The notes: a model not told the origin generated them from the letters alone. A stretch of 46,848 bases of DNA from Burkholderiaceae bacterium (GCA_905339355.1 CAJPFZ010000222.1:1-46848); one strand, 5' to 3'. Numbered from the stretch's first letter, positions 9,526 to 20,397 are shown. Numbers and translations are program-made.

Positions 9526-11025
9526 ATGCCTGCCCCCCGACGCGAACAGCGCTCCCTCTTCGGCGAGATCCTCGACTGGATGCTCGCGCCGCTGTTGCTG
9601 CTGTGGCCGATGAGCGTGGTGCTGACCTGGCTGGTCGCACAGAGCATCGCCAACAAGCCCTATGACCGGCAGCTCGGCGAAATGGTGCGGGTGCTGGCGC
9701 AGCAGGTGAGCATCGAGATGGCCGAAGGGGCGCCGGTGGCGAATTTCGAGCTGCCGGCGGGCGCCTCCGAGATCCTGCGCACCGACGAGGCCGACACCAT
9801 CTACTACCAGGTGCTGGGGCTGCGCGGCGAGTACCTGAGCGGCGACCGCACATTGCCGGTGCCGCCGGAGGAAGAACGCACACCGCCGGGCGAACTGCGC
9901 TACCGCGACGAGACGCTGAACAACGACACCGTGCGCGTGGCATACCTGTGGGTCGAGGTTCCGGGGCGCCCTGTGTCGTCGGCCCCGCTGGTGCAGGTGG
10001 CCGAGACGCTGGGCAAGCGCTCGCGTCTGGCCACCGAGATCATCAAGGGCGTGATCCTGCCGCAGTTCGTCATCCTGCCGTTGGCGGTGCTGCTGGTGTG
10101 GCTGGCGCTGGCGCGCGGCATTGCCCCGCTGAACGAGCTGCAGCAGCGCATCCGCCGGCGCGACAGCAACGACCTGAGCCCGATCGCCGAGCGCGATGTG
10201 CCGGAGGAGGTGTCACCGCTGGTGCGCGCCATCAACGACCTGCTCGCGCGCCTGGACCAATCGCTGCGCTCGCAAAAGCACTTTCTCGCCGACGCCGCGC
10301 ACCAACTGAAGACGCCGCTGGCCGGGCTGCGCACGCAGGCCGAACTCGCCCAGCGCGAGATCGACGCCGGCGCGGCGGACCCGAAGGCCGTCAAGCGCTC
10401 GCTGCAGCAGATCGCGTTGTCGAGCCAGCGCGCGGCGCACATGGTGAACCAGCTGCTGGCCATGGCACGCGCGGAGAACAAGGAACACGCCTCGCACCGC
10501 CAGAACGTCAACCTGGCGCGGCTGGCCGCCGAGACCGTGCGCGACTTCGTGCCGCGCGCGATGGAAAAGCGCATCGACCTCGGCTACGAGGGCAGCGAGT
10601 CGGGACCGCCGCTGCCGGTGACGGGGCACGCGCTGCTGCTGCGCGAGCTGATCCGCAACCTGGTCGACAACGCGTTGCAGTACACGCCCGCCGGCGGCAC
10701 GGTGACAGTGCGGGTCATGGACGACCCCTTCCGGCAGGTCGTGGTGCTGCAGGTCGAGGACTCGGGGCCGGGCATCCCGCCGGCAGAGCGCGAGCAGGTG
10801 TTCCAACCCTTCTACCGCGTGCTCGGCAGCGGCGCCGACGGGTCCGGCCTGGGGCTTGCGATCGTGCGCGAAATCGCCGAGCAGCACCAGGCGGAAATCA
10901 CGTTAGCAGAGGCCAACCTGCGGCATCGGCCGGGGCTCGCCGAGGGATCGGAGGGGTTCGGTCCCGGCGCGCGCTTCACGCTGCGATTCCCGGCGGCGGG
11001 CACGGGGCCGGCGGCGGGGTCGTGA
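9526..11025 (+). CDS. Sensor histidine kinase (TctE/QseC-like)
   Basis: 499 aa. A first membrane segment (about 20-40) and a second (about 175-197) enclose a periplasmic domain of about 135 residues resembling the N-terminal sensor of TctE-type kinases. A HAMP-like linker (198-250) leads to the dimerisation domain with phosphoacceptor His259 in DAAHQLKTPL. The ATPase domain follows with NLVDNALQYTP (N box), VEDSGPGIPP (G1), FQPFYR (F box) and GSGLGLAIV (G2). It probably phosphorylates the regulator at 8110. No ribosome-binding site lies close to the ATG; a 7-bp GC hairpin (9480-9497) and a TATTCT hexamer precede it. It converges on rodA with only 10 bp between the stops. Confidence 0.95.
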   Translation: MPAPRREQRSLFGEILDWMLAPLLLLWPMSVVLTWLVAQSIANKPYDRQLGEMVRVLAQQVSIEMAEGAPVANFELPAGASEILRTDEADTIYYQVLGLRGEYLSGDRTLPVPPEEERTPPGELRYRDETLNNDTVRVAYLWVEVPGRPVSSAPLVQVAETLGKRSRLATEIIKGVILPQFVILPLAVLLVWLALARGIAPLNELQQRIRRRDSNDLSPIAERDVPEEVSPLVRAINDLLARLDQSLRSQKHFLADAAHQLKTPLAGLRTQAELAQREIDAGAADPKAVKRSLQQIALSSQRAAHMVNQLLAMARAENKEHASHRQNVNLARLAAETVRDFVPRAMEKRIDLGYEGSESGPPLPVTGHALLLRELIRNLVDNALQYTPAGGTVTVRVMDDPFRQVVVLQVEDSGPGIPPAEREQVFQPFYRVLGSGADGSGLGLAIVREIAEQHQAEITLAEANLRHRPGLAEGSEGFGPGARFTLRFPAAGTGPAAGS

Positions 11026-11035
11026 ACCCGACGTC

Positions 11036-12196
11036 TCAGTGTTGGATCAGGCGCCGGTAGCGTGCGATCGACATCAGGATGCCCAGGCCCAGGCCCAGCG
11101 TGACCATTGCCGTGCCCCCGTAGCTCACGAACGGCAGCGGCACACCCACCACCGGCAGGATGCCGCTGACCATGCCCATGTTGACGAAGGCGTAGGTGAA
11201 GAAGCTCAGCGTGATCGAGCCGGCGAGCAGCCGCGTGAACACAGTGGGCGCGTCAGCCGCGATCATCAGCCCGCGCAGGATCAGGAAGCTGAAGCCGAGC
11301 AGCAGGCAACCCACCCCGATGAGCCCGAACTCCTCGGCAAAACCGGCGAAGATGAAGTCGGTCGTGCGCTCCGGAATGAATTCGAGGTGGGTCTGCGTGC
11401 CCTGCATGAAGCCTTTGCCGTCGATGCCGCCGGAGCCGATGGCGATCATGCCCTGGATGATGTGGAAACCCTTGCCCAAGGGATCCTTGGTCGGATCGAG
11501 CAGGGTGCAGACGCGGTTCTTCTGGTACTCGCGTAGCACCGGCCACTTGACCTCGGGCTCGCAGATGTGGTCGCCCGAAAGCACGATGGCCGCGATGCCG
11601 ACCGCCGCCACCGTCAGCACCGGCACGATGAGCTTCCACGGCAGCCCGGCGAAGAAGATCACGAACAGGCCCGCCGACAGGATCAGGATCGACGTGCCGA
11701 GGTCGGGCTGCTTCATCACCAGCCCGACCGGCACCAGCAGGATCAGCGCCGCGATGACGAAGTCGAAGCGGCGCAGCTGGCCTTCGCGCCTCTGGAACCA
11801 CCACGCCAGCATCATCGGCATCGCGATCTTCAGGATCTCGCTCGGCTGGATCACGGTCACGCCAATGTTGAGCCAGCGTGTCGCCCCCTTCTTCGTGATG
11901 CCGAACAGCGCCACCGCGATCAGCAGGCCGACCCCCAGCGCATAAACCGGCACCGCCACCGCCATCAGCCGCTGCGGACTGACCTGGGCCACGATGAACA
12001 TGATGGTCGCCGCCAGCAGCATGTTGCGGCCGTGGTCGAAGAAGCGCGTGCCGTGGTCGAAACCCACCGAGTACATCGTGAGCATGCCAGCCGCGGCCAG
12101 CAGCAGCACCGCCGTGGCGAGCGGGCCGTCGAAGCCGGAGAAGACCGGTTTGAGACGCTGCAGCGCCGACGGCTGCTCGAAGATTGCCGCGCTCAT
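11036..12196 (-). CDS. rodA: Rod-shape SEDS peptidoglycan polymerase RodA
   Basis: 386 aa with about ten membrane helices. SEDS-family glycosyltransferase that polymerises lipid II in the elongation machinery together with PBP2. Visible family signatures are GATRWLNIG, QPSEILKIAMPM, KQPDLGTSILIL, the large periplasmic loop, ERTTDFIFAGFAEEFGLIG and VGVPLPFVSYGGTAM near the C-terminus. The start at 12196 overlaps the mrdA stop as ATGA, indicating translational coupling to its partner transpeptidase. Longer upstream frames are shadows of mrdA. Confidence 0.97.
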   Translation of the reverse strand: MSAAIFEQPSALQRLKPVFSGFDGPLATAVLLLAAAGMLTMYSVGFDHGTRFFDHGRNMLLAATIMFIVAQVSPQRLMAVAVPVYALGVGLLIAVALFGITKKGATRWLNIGVTVIQPSEILKIAMPMMLAWWFQRREGQLRRFDFVIAALILLVPVGLVMKQPDLGTSILILSAGLFVIFFAGLPWKLIVPVLTVAAVGIAAIVLSGDHICEPEVKWPVLREYQKNRVCTLLDPTKDPLGKGFHIIQGMIAIGSGGIDGKGFMQGTQTHLEFIPERTTDFIFAGFAEEFGLIGVGCLLLGFSFLILRGLMIAADAPTVFTRLLAGSITLSFFTYAFVNMGMVSGILPVVGVPLPFVSYGGTAMVTLGLGLGILMSIARYRRLIQH

Positions 12197-14223
12197 GGCG
12201 CCGCTCCCGCGTTCTGCGCCACACGTTGCGGCGCAGACGCCGCTGCGGCCGCCGGCGCGCTGGCCGCTGCCATCGGCGGCACGCCGAGCAGGATGGACGA
12301 TGCGTCGCGCGGCGTGCCCGTCGGCGCGCCGGACAGGCCCTGGCGGGTGAGCGCCATGTCTTCTTCGCTCGGCACCAGGCCGAGCAGCGCGTAGTCGAAC
12401 ACGCGGCGCGCGATCGGGGCGGCCGCCTGCGCGCCGAAGCCGGCGTTCTCGACGATCACCGCCAGCGCGATGGCCGGCGCTTCCAGCGGCGCGAATGCGA
12501 TGTAGAGCGAGTGGTCGCGCTGGTGCTCCAGCAGCTTGGAGGCGTTGTACTTCTCGTTGGCCTTGACACCCACGGCCTGCGCCGTGCCGGTCTTGCCGCC
12601 GCTCTTGTAGGGCGCACCCATGAAGACGCGCGTCGACGTGCCCTCCTGCGTCACGCCGTGCAGCGCCCGCAGGATCAGGTCGCGGTGCTCTGCTCGTATC
12701 GCCAGCGGCGGTAGCGCGTCGTTGGCGATGCGCTTTCTTTCGTGGGTGACGATGTCTTCGATCTCGCTCACCAGCCGTGGCTTGAACCGCTGCCCGCCGG
12801 AGACCAGCGTCGCGGTGGCGCTTGCCAGCTGCAGCATCGTGAAATTGTTGTAGCCCTGGCCGATGCCCAGCGAGATCGTCTCGCCGGCGTACCAGCGCTG
12901 GTGCTCGGGCTTGCGGTAGTACTTGCGCTTCCACTCGGTCGAGGGCAGCACGCCGGTGACTTCGCCCTCGACGTCGATGCCGGTCTTGCGGCCGAAGCCG
13001 AAGGGCGACAGATGTTCGTGCATCAGGTCCACGCCCATCTCGTTGGCGAGCGAGTAGTAATAGACGTTGCTCGACTTGACGATGCTGCGGTACATGTCGA
13101 CCGGCCCGAGCCCGTGGTCGCCGTGGCTGCGGAACACGTGGCCGCCGAAGTTGAAGTTCGCGTTGTCCACGATGATCTGGCTCGGGCTGCGCTTGCCGCT
13201 GTTGAGCGCGGCCATGGCCATGAACGGCTTGAAGGTCGAGCCGGGCGGGTAGGTGCCGCGCAGGGCGCGATTGAGCAGCGGCTTGTCGATCGACTCGTTG
13301 AGGTCGCGCCAGTTCTCGACGTCGATGCCGTCGACGAAGAGGTTCGGATCGAATGTCGGTTTGCTGACGAAGGCCAGCACCTCGCCGTTGCGCGGGTCGA
13401 TCGCCACCAGCGCGCCGCGGCGCTCGCCGAACATCTGCTCCACCAGCGCCTGCAGCCGGATGTCGATCGACATGCGCAAGGTGTTGCCCGGCGTCGGCGG
13501 GTGGCTCTTCAGGAGGCGCACCGCGCGGCCACTGGCGCTGGTTTCCACCTCCTCGAAGCCCGTCACGCCGTGCAGCTCGCCCTCGTAGCTCTGCTCGACC
13601 CCCAGCTTGCCGATGTACTCGGTGCCGCGGTAGTTGGCCAGCACCTCGTCGGGCCACTCCTCCATCGCCTTCTTCTCGGTCTGGTTGATGCGGCCGATGT
13701 AGCCGATCAGGTGGCTGCCGACGTCGCCCAGCGGGTACTGGCGGAACAGCCGCGCCTTCACGTCGACCCCCGGGAAGCGGAAGCGTTGCGCCAGGAAACG
13801 GGCGACTTCGTCGTCGGCAAGCTTGGTGCGAATGGGCAGAGACTCGAAGCTCTTGCTTTCGTCGAGCAAGCGCTTGAAGCGCTTTCGGTCGCGCTGCTCG
13901 ATGGCGACCACGCCGGCCAGCGCATCGATCGTTGCATCGAGGTCGTCCACCTTCGACGGCATGATCTCCAGCGTGTAGGCGGAGTAGTTGGTCGCCAGCA
14001 CGACGCCGTTGCGGTCGACGATCAGGCCGCGGTTGGGCACGATCGGCAGCACGGCGATGCGGTTGGCCTCGGCCTGCGTGGACAACTGGTCGTGCTTGAA
14101 CACCTGCAGGTGCACCATGCGGGCCGCCAGCAGGCCGAAGCCGAACAGCACGAATGCCGCGGCCGCGACCAGCCGGGTGCGAAACCGGCTGAGCTCCCGC
14201 TCGACATTCTTCAGTTCAGTCAT
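12193..14223 (-). CDS. mrdA: Penicillin-binding protein 2 (elongasome transpeptidase)
   Basis: 676 aa. A single N-terminal membrane anchor (about 17-36) is followed by the pedestal domain and the transpeptidase domain. Active-site motifs are STFK at 329-332 (catalytic Ser329), SSN in the segment before VYYYSLANEMG, and KTGTAQ. The C-terminal tail is Ala/Pro-rich and makes the protein longer than E. coli PBP2 (633 aa). It cross-links nascent glycan made by RodA during rod-shaped growth and is a beta-lactam target. It starts 18 bp after mreD, so it belongs to the mreBCD-mrdA-rodA operon. Confidence 0.97.
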   Translation of the reverse strand: MTELKNVERELSRFRTRLVAAAAFVLFGFGLLAARMVHLQVFKHDQLSTQAEANRIAVLPIVPNRGLIVDRNGVVLATNYSAYTLEIMPSKVDDLDATIDALAGVVAIEQRDRKRFKRLLDESKSFESLPIRTKLADDEVARFLAQRFRFPGVDVKARLFRQYPLGDVGSHLIGYIGRINQTEKKAMEEWPDEVLANYRGTEYIGKLGVEQSYEGELHGVTGFEEVETSASGRAVRLLKSHPPTPGNTLRMSIDIRLQALVEQMFGERRGALVAIDPRNGEVLAFVSKPTFDPNLFVDGIDVENWRDLNESIDKPLLNRALRGTYPPGSTFKPFMAMAALNSGKRSPSQIIVDNANFNFGGHVFRSHGDHGLGPVDMYRSIVKSSNVYYYSLANEMGVDLMHEHLSPFGFGRKTGIDVEGEVTGVLPSTEWKRKYYRKPEHQRWYAGETISLGIGQGYNNFTMLQLASATATLVSGGQRFKPRLVSEIEDIVTHERKRIANDALPPLAIRAEHRDLILRALHGVTQEGTSTRVFMGAPYKSGGKTGTAQAVGVKANEKYNASKLLEHQRDHSLYIAFAPLEAPAIALAVIVENAGFGAQAAAPIARRVFDYALLGLVPSEEDMALTRQGLSGAPTGTPRDASSILLGVPPMAAASAPAAAAASAPQRVAQNAGAAP

Positions 14224-14241
14224 GGCGACCGCTCACCCGCT

Positions 14242-14763
14242 TCACAAGGGCCGGTTCTCGTCCGGGTCCGGCGCCCGGCGCTGCGGCGCGAGCAGCACCC
14301 AGGTCGCCACCGGCCACAGCAACGATTCGAAGACCGGAGCGAGCAGCAGTTCCCAGCCGGGCAGCATGCCGCCGGCGATCATGCGCACTATGAACGAAAC
14401 GGCGTGCGCGGCGCCGAACAGCGGCAGGATCTGCACCGCCTGCGACGGCACGGTGAACCAGCGCAGCCGCCGATGGATCGTGATCGCAAAGTAGCTCAGC
14501 AGCGTGTAGGCGAGGGCGTGCTGGCCGAGGATGGCGCCGTCGTGCACGTCCATCATCAGGCCGAACGCGAACGCGAGGCCGATCCCCACGCGGCGCGGCT
14601 GGTGAACGTTCCAGAACACCAGCACCAGCGCCATGAAGTCGGGCATCGCTGGATGGCGGCCGAGCGGAACGAGGTTGAGCCCGAACGCGAGCAGCAGCGT
14701 GAACCACACGAACAGCGGATTGACCGGCAGCAGCAGCTGGTCGGCGGCGCGCGGAAGAATCAT
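14242..14763 (-). CDS. mreD: Rod-shape-determining membrane protein MreD
   Basis: 173 aa, about five membrane helices, the usual length. Begins MILPRAADQLLLPVNP; the family-typical segment with PDFMALVLVFWNVHQPRRVG lies at about residues 41-60, followed by GLMMDVHDGAILGQHALAY. MreD links cytoplasmic MreB to the periplasmic part of the elongasome. The ATG at 14763 is preferred because the frame above it only reads through the tail of mreC. It is 31 bp downstream of mreC and 18 bp upstream of mrdA. Confidence 0.95.
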   Translation of the reverse strand: MILPRAADQLLLPVNPLFVWFTLLLAFGLNLVPLGRHPAMPDFMALVLVFWNVHQPRRVGIGLAFAFGLMMDVHDGAILGQHALAYTLLSYFAITIHRRLRWFTVPSQAVQILPLFGAAHAVSFIVRMIAGGMLPGWELLLAPVFESLLWPVATWVLLAPQRRAPDPDENRPL

Positions 14764-14794
14764 CGCGCGCCCCCCGTCATCGGCCGGAGGTGGC

Positions 14795-15721
14795 TCACTT
14801 GCGCACCCCCCGCTTCGCCTCAGGCGCGCCGGCCGCGGGTTCGGGCTCCGGGCGCGGCGGCATCTGTTGCGCAAGCGGCTCCAGCACCAGCACGTGGCGC
14901 ACGCCATCGGCCTGCGCTGCCGGCGCGAGCGCCACCCGCGCGAACCCGGTGTCGACCTTGCGGTCGATGGCGGTGACGCGGGCGACCGGCAGGCCCGGCG
15001 GGTAGATGCCGTCGACGCCCGAGGTGTGCAGCAGGTCGCCGATCTGCACGTCGGCGTTGCCGGCCATGAAGCGCAACTCCAGCCCCGAGCCGGTGGCAAT
15101 GCCGAAGGCGGCGCTGCGCGACTGGCTGCGCGTGTTCAGCACCGGAATCACCGCGTCCTTGTCGATCAGCAGCGTCACTTCCGAGGACAAGGGGTAGACG
15201 CGGGTCACCTGCCCGAGCACACCCGCTTCGTTGATGACGGGCGAGGCGAGCGCGATGCCCTGCGTGGTCCCGCGATCGATCACCACCTTGCGGGAGAACG
15301 GATCCGGGGCTTCGTACAGCACCTCGGCCGGCTGCGAGCGCACCGCGATCGCGGCACGCAGGTCCAGCAGCGCACGCAGCCGGTTGTTCTCCGCCTGCAG
15401 CTGCTCGACACGCGCGGCGCGTTCGGACTGCTGCGCGAGCGCGGCACGCGCCGCCGCTTCGTTGGTCAGCGCCTGCTGCAGCCCGATCGCGTATTCGCCG
15501 ACCGCGTTGAAGGTGTCCACCGGCACCCGCAACACACGCTCGACCGGGTGCAGCACGGTGGCGACCATGGTGCGCACAGGGTGCGTCAGCTTCAGTCGCG
15601 TGTCGGCCACCATCAGGAAGATGGCCAGCGCCGAACAGAAGCTGAGCTTGGTCAGCGCCGAGGGGCCTTGCCTGAAGAAAGGCGGCGGGGTCCGATCGAG
15701 GGTACCGAGCGGCGTGGCCAT
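14795..15721 (-). CDS. mreC: Rod-shape-determining protein MreC
   Basis: 308 aa from the ATG at 15721; an upstream in-frame start at 15769 would add 16 residues of low-complexity leader. A short cytoplasmic N-terminus, one membrane helix (about 25-40), a coiled coil (about 78-120, with LQAENNRLRALLDLR) and then the periplasmic beta-barrel domain containing DRGTTQGI and GVDGIYPPGLPV. The last 25 residues are Pro/Glu/Ala-rich. MreC activates the RodA-PBP2 pair. It begins 72 bp after mreB. Confidence 0.96.
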   Translation of the reverse strand: MATPLGTLDRTPPPFFRQGPSALTKLSFCSALAIFLMVADTRLKLTHPVRTMVATVLHPVERVLRVPVDTFNAVGEYAIGLQQALTNEAAARAALAQQSERAARVEQLQAENNRLRALLDLRAAIAVRSQPAEVLYEAPDPFSRKVVIDRGTTQGIALASPVINEAGVLGQVTRVYPLSSEVTLLIDKDAVIPVLNTRSQSRSAAFGIATGSGLELRFMAGNADVQIGDLLHTSGVDGIYPPGLPVARVTAIDRKVDTGFARVALAPAAQADGVRHVLVLEPLAQQMPPRPEPEPAAGAPEAKRGVRK

Positions 15722-15793
15722 GGTGTCAATCGAGTCCGGCGGGGGCCGGCGCGGCCCTCGGGCTGGCAAGCCGGCACGCCGGGTTCATGCGGC

Positions 15794-16855
<1,062 letters not shown>

Positions 16856-16925
16856 TTAGCAGGCTGGGTGCAATTCGGTGCGCGAAGCTGCCGTGAGCCT
16901 TGTTCCGTTGTGGTGGGCGACAGTG

Positions 16926-16947
16926 GCGCTGCGCAACGGCGCAGCGC
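16926..16947. other. 9-bp GC hairpin in mreB-gatC intergenic region
   Basis: Perfect inverted repeat GCGCTGCGC / GCGCAGCGC with the loop AACG. It is 89 bp upstream of the mreB start on the minus strand and 153 bp upstream of gatC on the plus strand. No U-tract follows in either direction, so it is unlikely to be an intrinsic terminator. It may be a leader structure or a protein-binding site. Confidence 0.5.
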
Positions 16948-17022
16948 ATTCACATTCAAATCGGGCACAGGCCCCGCTGGAAAGCCGCGTCGTCTCTCGG
17001 TTCACGGCTTCATCCGGAGGGT

Positions 17023-17031
17023 TGTGGATAA
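17023..17031 (-). promoter_or_regulatory. Consensus DnaA box
   Basis: The 9-mer TTATCCACA reads on the minus strand, a perfect match to the strong DnaA-binding consensus. It lies between divergent mreB and gatC, 69 bp before gatC, next to GATAAT (17037-17042), a possible plus-strand -10. It is a single box with no neighbouring copies, so it is not an origin. It could let DnaA influence expression of shape or tRNA-amidation genes, or it could be coincidence. Confidence 0.4.
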
Positions 17032-17099
17032 CCGAAGATAATACCCGATACCCCTTCGATTCCATCTCTCTTGGAACACCATTTCACGAGTGCATTTCC

Positions 17100-17399
17100 A
17101 TGGCTTTGACCTCCGATGACGTGAGCCGCATCGCGCATCTGGCCCGTCTCGAACTGCAGCCGGCAGAACAGGCGGCGATGCTCGCGCAACTGAACGGCTT
17201 CTTTTCCATCGTCGAGCAGATGAGCGCGGTGGACACCAGCGGCGTCGAGCCGCTGTACACGCCGCTGTCGGCCGTGACGGAAGTCGCACTTCGGTTGCGC
17301 GAGGACGTGGTGACCGAAGCCAACCAGCGCGAATTGAACCAGCGCAGCGCACCCCTCGTCGAGGATGGTCTCTTCCTGGTGCCGAAGGTCATCGAATGA
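17100..17399 (+). CDS. gatC: Asp-tRNA(Asn)/Glu-tRNA(Gln) amidotransferase subunit C
   Basis: 99 aa, typical for this small scaffold subunit that wraps around GatA and stabilises the GatAB interface. [19 protein letters not shown] is the family start, and [12 protein letters not shown] with LREDVV marks the conserved mid-region. The stop overlaps the gatA start as ATGA. It opens the gatCAB operon, which amidates misacylated Glu-tRNA(Gln) and/or Asp-tRNA(Asn). Confidence 0.96.
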   Translation: MALTSDDVSRIAHLARLELQPAEQAAMLAQLNGFFSIVEQMSAVDTSGVEPLYTPLSAVTEVALRLREDVVTEANQRELNQRSAPLVEDGLFLVPKVIE

Positions 17400-18883
17400 A
17401 GTCGCTTCACGAGATGGGGGTGGCCGAGCTCGGCCGCGCGCTCGCGTCCAAGGAAGTCTCGAGCGCCGAAGCCACGAAACATCTGCTCGCCCGGGTTGCG
17501 AGTCACGAACATCTGGGCGCCTGGCTTGAGGTCGACGAGCAACACGCCGTGGCCCAGGCGCAGGCCGCCGACCAGCGGCGCGCAGCCGGCGCCGCCGGTG
17601 CCCTGCTCGGCGTGCCGCTCGCGCACAAGGACATCTTCGTCACCAGCGTGCTGCCGACGACAGCCGGTTCGAAGATGCTTGCCGGCTACATGAGCCCGTT
17701 CGACGCCACGGTCGTGCGCCGGCTCGCCGATGCCGGCACCGTGATGCTCGGCAAGCTCAACTGCGACGAGTTCGCGATGGGCTCGAGCAACGAGAACTCG
17801 GCCTTCAAGCCGGCGAAGAACCCGTGGGACACGAGCCGCGTGCCGGGTGGATCCTCGGGTGGTTCGGCGGTGGCCGTGGCTGCGCGCCTGGTGCCCGCCG
17901 CCACCGGCACCGACACCGGCGGCTCGATTCGCCAGCCGGCGAGCTTTTCCGGCATCACCGGCATCAAGCCGACCTACGGCGTGTGTTCGCGCTACGGGAT
18001 GATCGCGTTTGCGTCCAGCCTCGACCAGGCCGGCCCGCTCGCGCGCAGCGCCGAGGACTGCGCGCTGCTGCTGTCGGCGATGAGCGGCTTCGACGAGCGC
18101 GACTCCACCAGCGCCAACCGCCCGCCGCAGGACTTCCATGCGGCGATGCTCAAGCCGCGCGATGCCGGCACAGCAGCACAGCCGCTGAAGGGCCTGCGCA
18201 TCGGCCTGCCGCGCGAGTTCTTTCCGCAAGCGCTCGCGTCCGACGTGAACAGCGCCGTGCGCTCGGCGCTGTCGGAGCTGGAGAAGCTCGGCGCCACGCT
18301 CGTCGACGTGAGCCTGCCGCGCACGGAACTGTCGATTCCCGTCTACTACATCATCGCGCCGGCCGAGGCGAGTTCCAACCTGAGCCGCTTCGATGGCGTG
18401 CGCTTCGGCCACCGCGCGAAGAAGTACGCCGACCTGCTCGACATGTACAAGAAGACGCGCGCCGAGGGCTTCGGGCCGGAGGTGAAGCGCCGCATCATGA
18501 TCGGCACCTACGTGCTCTCGCACGGCTACTACGACGCCTACTACCTGCAGGCGCAGAAGCTGCGCCGCATGATCGCCGACGACTTCCAGTCCTGCTTCCG
18601 GCAGTGCGACGTGATCGCCGGGCCGGTCGCGCCGAGCGTGGCGTGGAAGCTCGGCGACAAGGGCGACGACCCGGTGGCGAGCTACCTTGCCGACATCTTC
18701 ACCTTGCCGGCGAGCCTCGCCGGTTTGCCGGGCATGAGCGTGCCGGCGGGCTTCGGCGAGTCGGGCATGCCGGTCGGGCTGCAGCTGATCGGCAACTATT
18801 TCGAAGAAGGCACGCTGCTGCACGCGGCGCATGCCTTCCAGCAGGCGACCGACTGGCATGTCCGCGCGCCGGCAGGAATCTGA
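17396..18883 (+). CDS. gatA: Asp-tRNA(Asn)/Glu-tRNA(Gln) amidotransferase subunit A
   Basis: 495 aa. Amidase-signature enzyme that hydrolyses glutamine and channels ammonia to GatB. The Ser-cisSer-Lys triad can be placed at Lys78 (AHKD), Ser153 (GGSSGGS) and Ser177 ([10 protein letters not shown]). Other family landmarks are [19 protein letters not shown] and [21 protein letters not shown]. Length is normal. It overlaps gatC by 4 bp and ends 4 bp before gatB. Confidence 0.98.
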   Translation: MKSLHEMGVAELGRALASKEVSSAEATKHLLARVASHEHLGAWLEVDEQHAVAQAQAADQRRAAGAAGALLGVPLAHKDIFVTSVLPTTAGSKMLAGYMSPFDATVVRRLADAGTVMLGKLNCDEFAMGSSNENSAFKPAKNPWDTSRVPGGSSGGSAVAVAARLVPAATGTDTGGSIRQPASFSGITGIKPTYGVCSRYGMIAFASSLDQAGPLARSAEDCALLLSAMSGFDERDSTSANRPPQDFHAAMLKPRDAGTAAQPLKGLRIGLPREFFPQALASDVNSAVRSALSELEKLGATLVDVSLPRTELSIPVYYIIAPAEASSNLSRFDGVRFGHRAKKYADLLDMYKKTRAEGFGPEVKRRIMIGTYVLSHGYYDAYYLQAQKLRRMIADDFQSCFRQCDVIAGPVAPSVAWKLGDKGDDPVASYLADIFTLPASLAGLPGMSVPAGFGESGMPVGLQLIGNYFEEGTLLHAAHAFQQATDWHVRAPAGI

Positions 18884-18887
18884 CGCG

Positions 18888-20342
18888 ATGAGCACCAGCA
18901 GCAAATTGATCCGGGGCTACGAGGTCGTGATCGGCCTGGAAACGCACGCGCAGCTGTCGACGCACAGCAAGATCTTCAGCGGTTCGCCGACCGCCTTCGG
19001 AGCGGCGCCCAACACGCAGGCCTCGCCGGTGGATCTTGCCCTGCCCGGCACGCTGCCGGTGATGAACCGCGGCGCCGTCGAGCGCGCGATCCGCTTCGGG
19101 CTTGCCGTGGGCGCCAAGGTCGCCAACCACTCGATCTTCGCGCGCAAGAACTACTTCTACCCCGACCTGCCCAAGGGCTACCAGATCAGCCAGTACGAGA
19201 CGCCGGTGGTGCAAGGCGGCGTCATCGAGTTCTTCGTCGGGGACACGCCGCACAAGGTGAACCTCACCCGCGCCCACCTCGAAGAAGACGCCGGCAAGTC
19301 GCTGCACGAGGACTACGCTGGGCAGACCGGTATCGACCTGAACCGCGCCGGCACGCCGCTGCTGGAGATCGTCTCGGAGCCCGACATGCGCGCGAGCATC
19401 GAGGCGGTCGAATACGCGAAGGCGCTGCACGCGCTGGTCGTCTGGCTCGGCATTTGCGACGGCAACATGCAGGAGGGCTCGTTCCGCTGCGATGCCAACG
19501 TCTCCGTGCGCAAGCCCGGCGCGCCCTTCGGCACGCGGCGCGAGATCAAGAACCTCAACAGCTTCAAGTTCCTGCAGCAGGCGATCGACTTCGAAATCCA
19601 GTGGCAGATCGACCTGATCGAAGACGGCGGCGAGGTGCAGCAGGCCACCGTGCTGTTCAACCCCGACAGCGGCGAGACGCGCGCGATGCGCAGCAAGGAA
19701 GACGCGCACGACTACCGCTACTTCCCCGATCCCGACCTGCCGCCACTCGTGATCTCGCCGGACTGGATCGACGAGGTGCGCGCGCACATGCCGGAGCTGC
19801 CGGGCGTGATGGCCGCACGCTTTCAGAAGGACTACGGCCTGCCGGCCTACGACGCGTCGATGATGACGCAGAACAAGACCTTCGGCGCCTTCTTCGAGGA
19901 CGCGGCCCGGGCCTGCGGCCAGCCGAAGCTGGTGGCGAACTGGCTGATGGGCGAGGTGTCACGCCGGCTCAATGCCGAAGGCCGCGAGCTGGCGTCGAGC
20001 CCGGTGAAGGCGCCGACGCTGGCAACGCTGATTTCGCGCATCGCCGACGGCACGATTTCGAACAACGGCGCCAAGCAGGTGTTCGACGCGCTGTGGACCG
20101 GCGAGGGCCATGAGGTCGATGCCGTCATCGCCGCCAAGGGCCTCAAGCAGATGAGCGACACCGGCGAGCTCGACCGCATCCTCGACGAGGTGCTGGCGGC
20201 CAACGCGAAGTCGGTCGACGAATACCGCGCCGGCAAGGAAAAGGCCTTCAACGCGCTGGTCGGCCAGGCGATGAAGGCAAGCAAGGGCAAGGCCAACCCT
20301 GCGCAGGTCAACGAGCTGCTGAAGAAGAAGCTGGGCGGCTGA
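18888..20342 (+). CDS. gatB: Asp-tRNA(Asn)/Glu-tRNA(Gln) amidotransferase subunit B
   Basis: 484 aa from the ATG at 18888 (an in-frame ATG farther up lies inside gatA). The cradle domain carries [28 protein letters not shown] and [34 protein letters not shown] includes the phosphorylation/transamidation region, and [18 protein letters not shown] precedes the helical and YqeY-like tail domains that bind tRNA. It phosphorylates the misacylated aminoacyl-tRNA and accepts ammonia from GatA. Last gene of gatCAB; the convergent DUF4124 gene ends 55 bp downstream. Confidence 0.98.
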   Translation: MSTSSKLIRGYEVVIGLETHAQLSTHSKIFSGSPTAFGAAPNTQASPVDLALPGTLPVMNRGAVERAIRFGLAVGAKVANHSIFARKNYFYPDLPKGYQISQYETPVVQGGVIEFFVGDTPHKVNLTRAHLEEDAGKSLHEDYAGQTGIDLNRAGTPLLEIVSEPDMRASIEAVEYAKALHALVVWLGICDGNMQEGSFRCDANVSVRKPGAPFGTRREIKNLNSFKFLQQAIDFEIQWQIDLIEDGGEVQQATVLFNPDSGETRAMRSKEDAHDYRYFPDPDLPPLVISPDWIDEVRAHMPELPGVMAARFQKDYGLPAYDASMMTQNKTFGAFFEDAARACGQPKLVANWLMGEVSRRLNAEGRELASSPVKAPTLATLISRIADGTISNNGAKQVFDALWTGEGHEVDAVIAAKGLKQMSDTGELDRILDEVLAANAKSVDEYRAGKEKAFNALVGQAMKASKGKANPAQVNELLKKKLGG

Positions 20343-20397
20343 AAAGCCGCCTTCCAGGCGCCAGCCTGCGGCCGCACCGACCAGGCGCGCGGCCGGT

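Noticed and set aside
12742-14976. 744-codon plus-strand open frame opposite mrdA and mreD
   Set aside because: Antisense to PBP2 with intact STFK and KTG motifs; no motif in the frame itself.
17023-17042. Chromosomal origin of replication
   Set aside because: Only one DnaA box, no AT-rich unwinding region, and no dnaA/dnaN/gidA neighbours.
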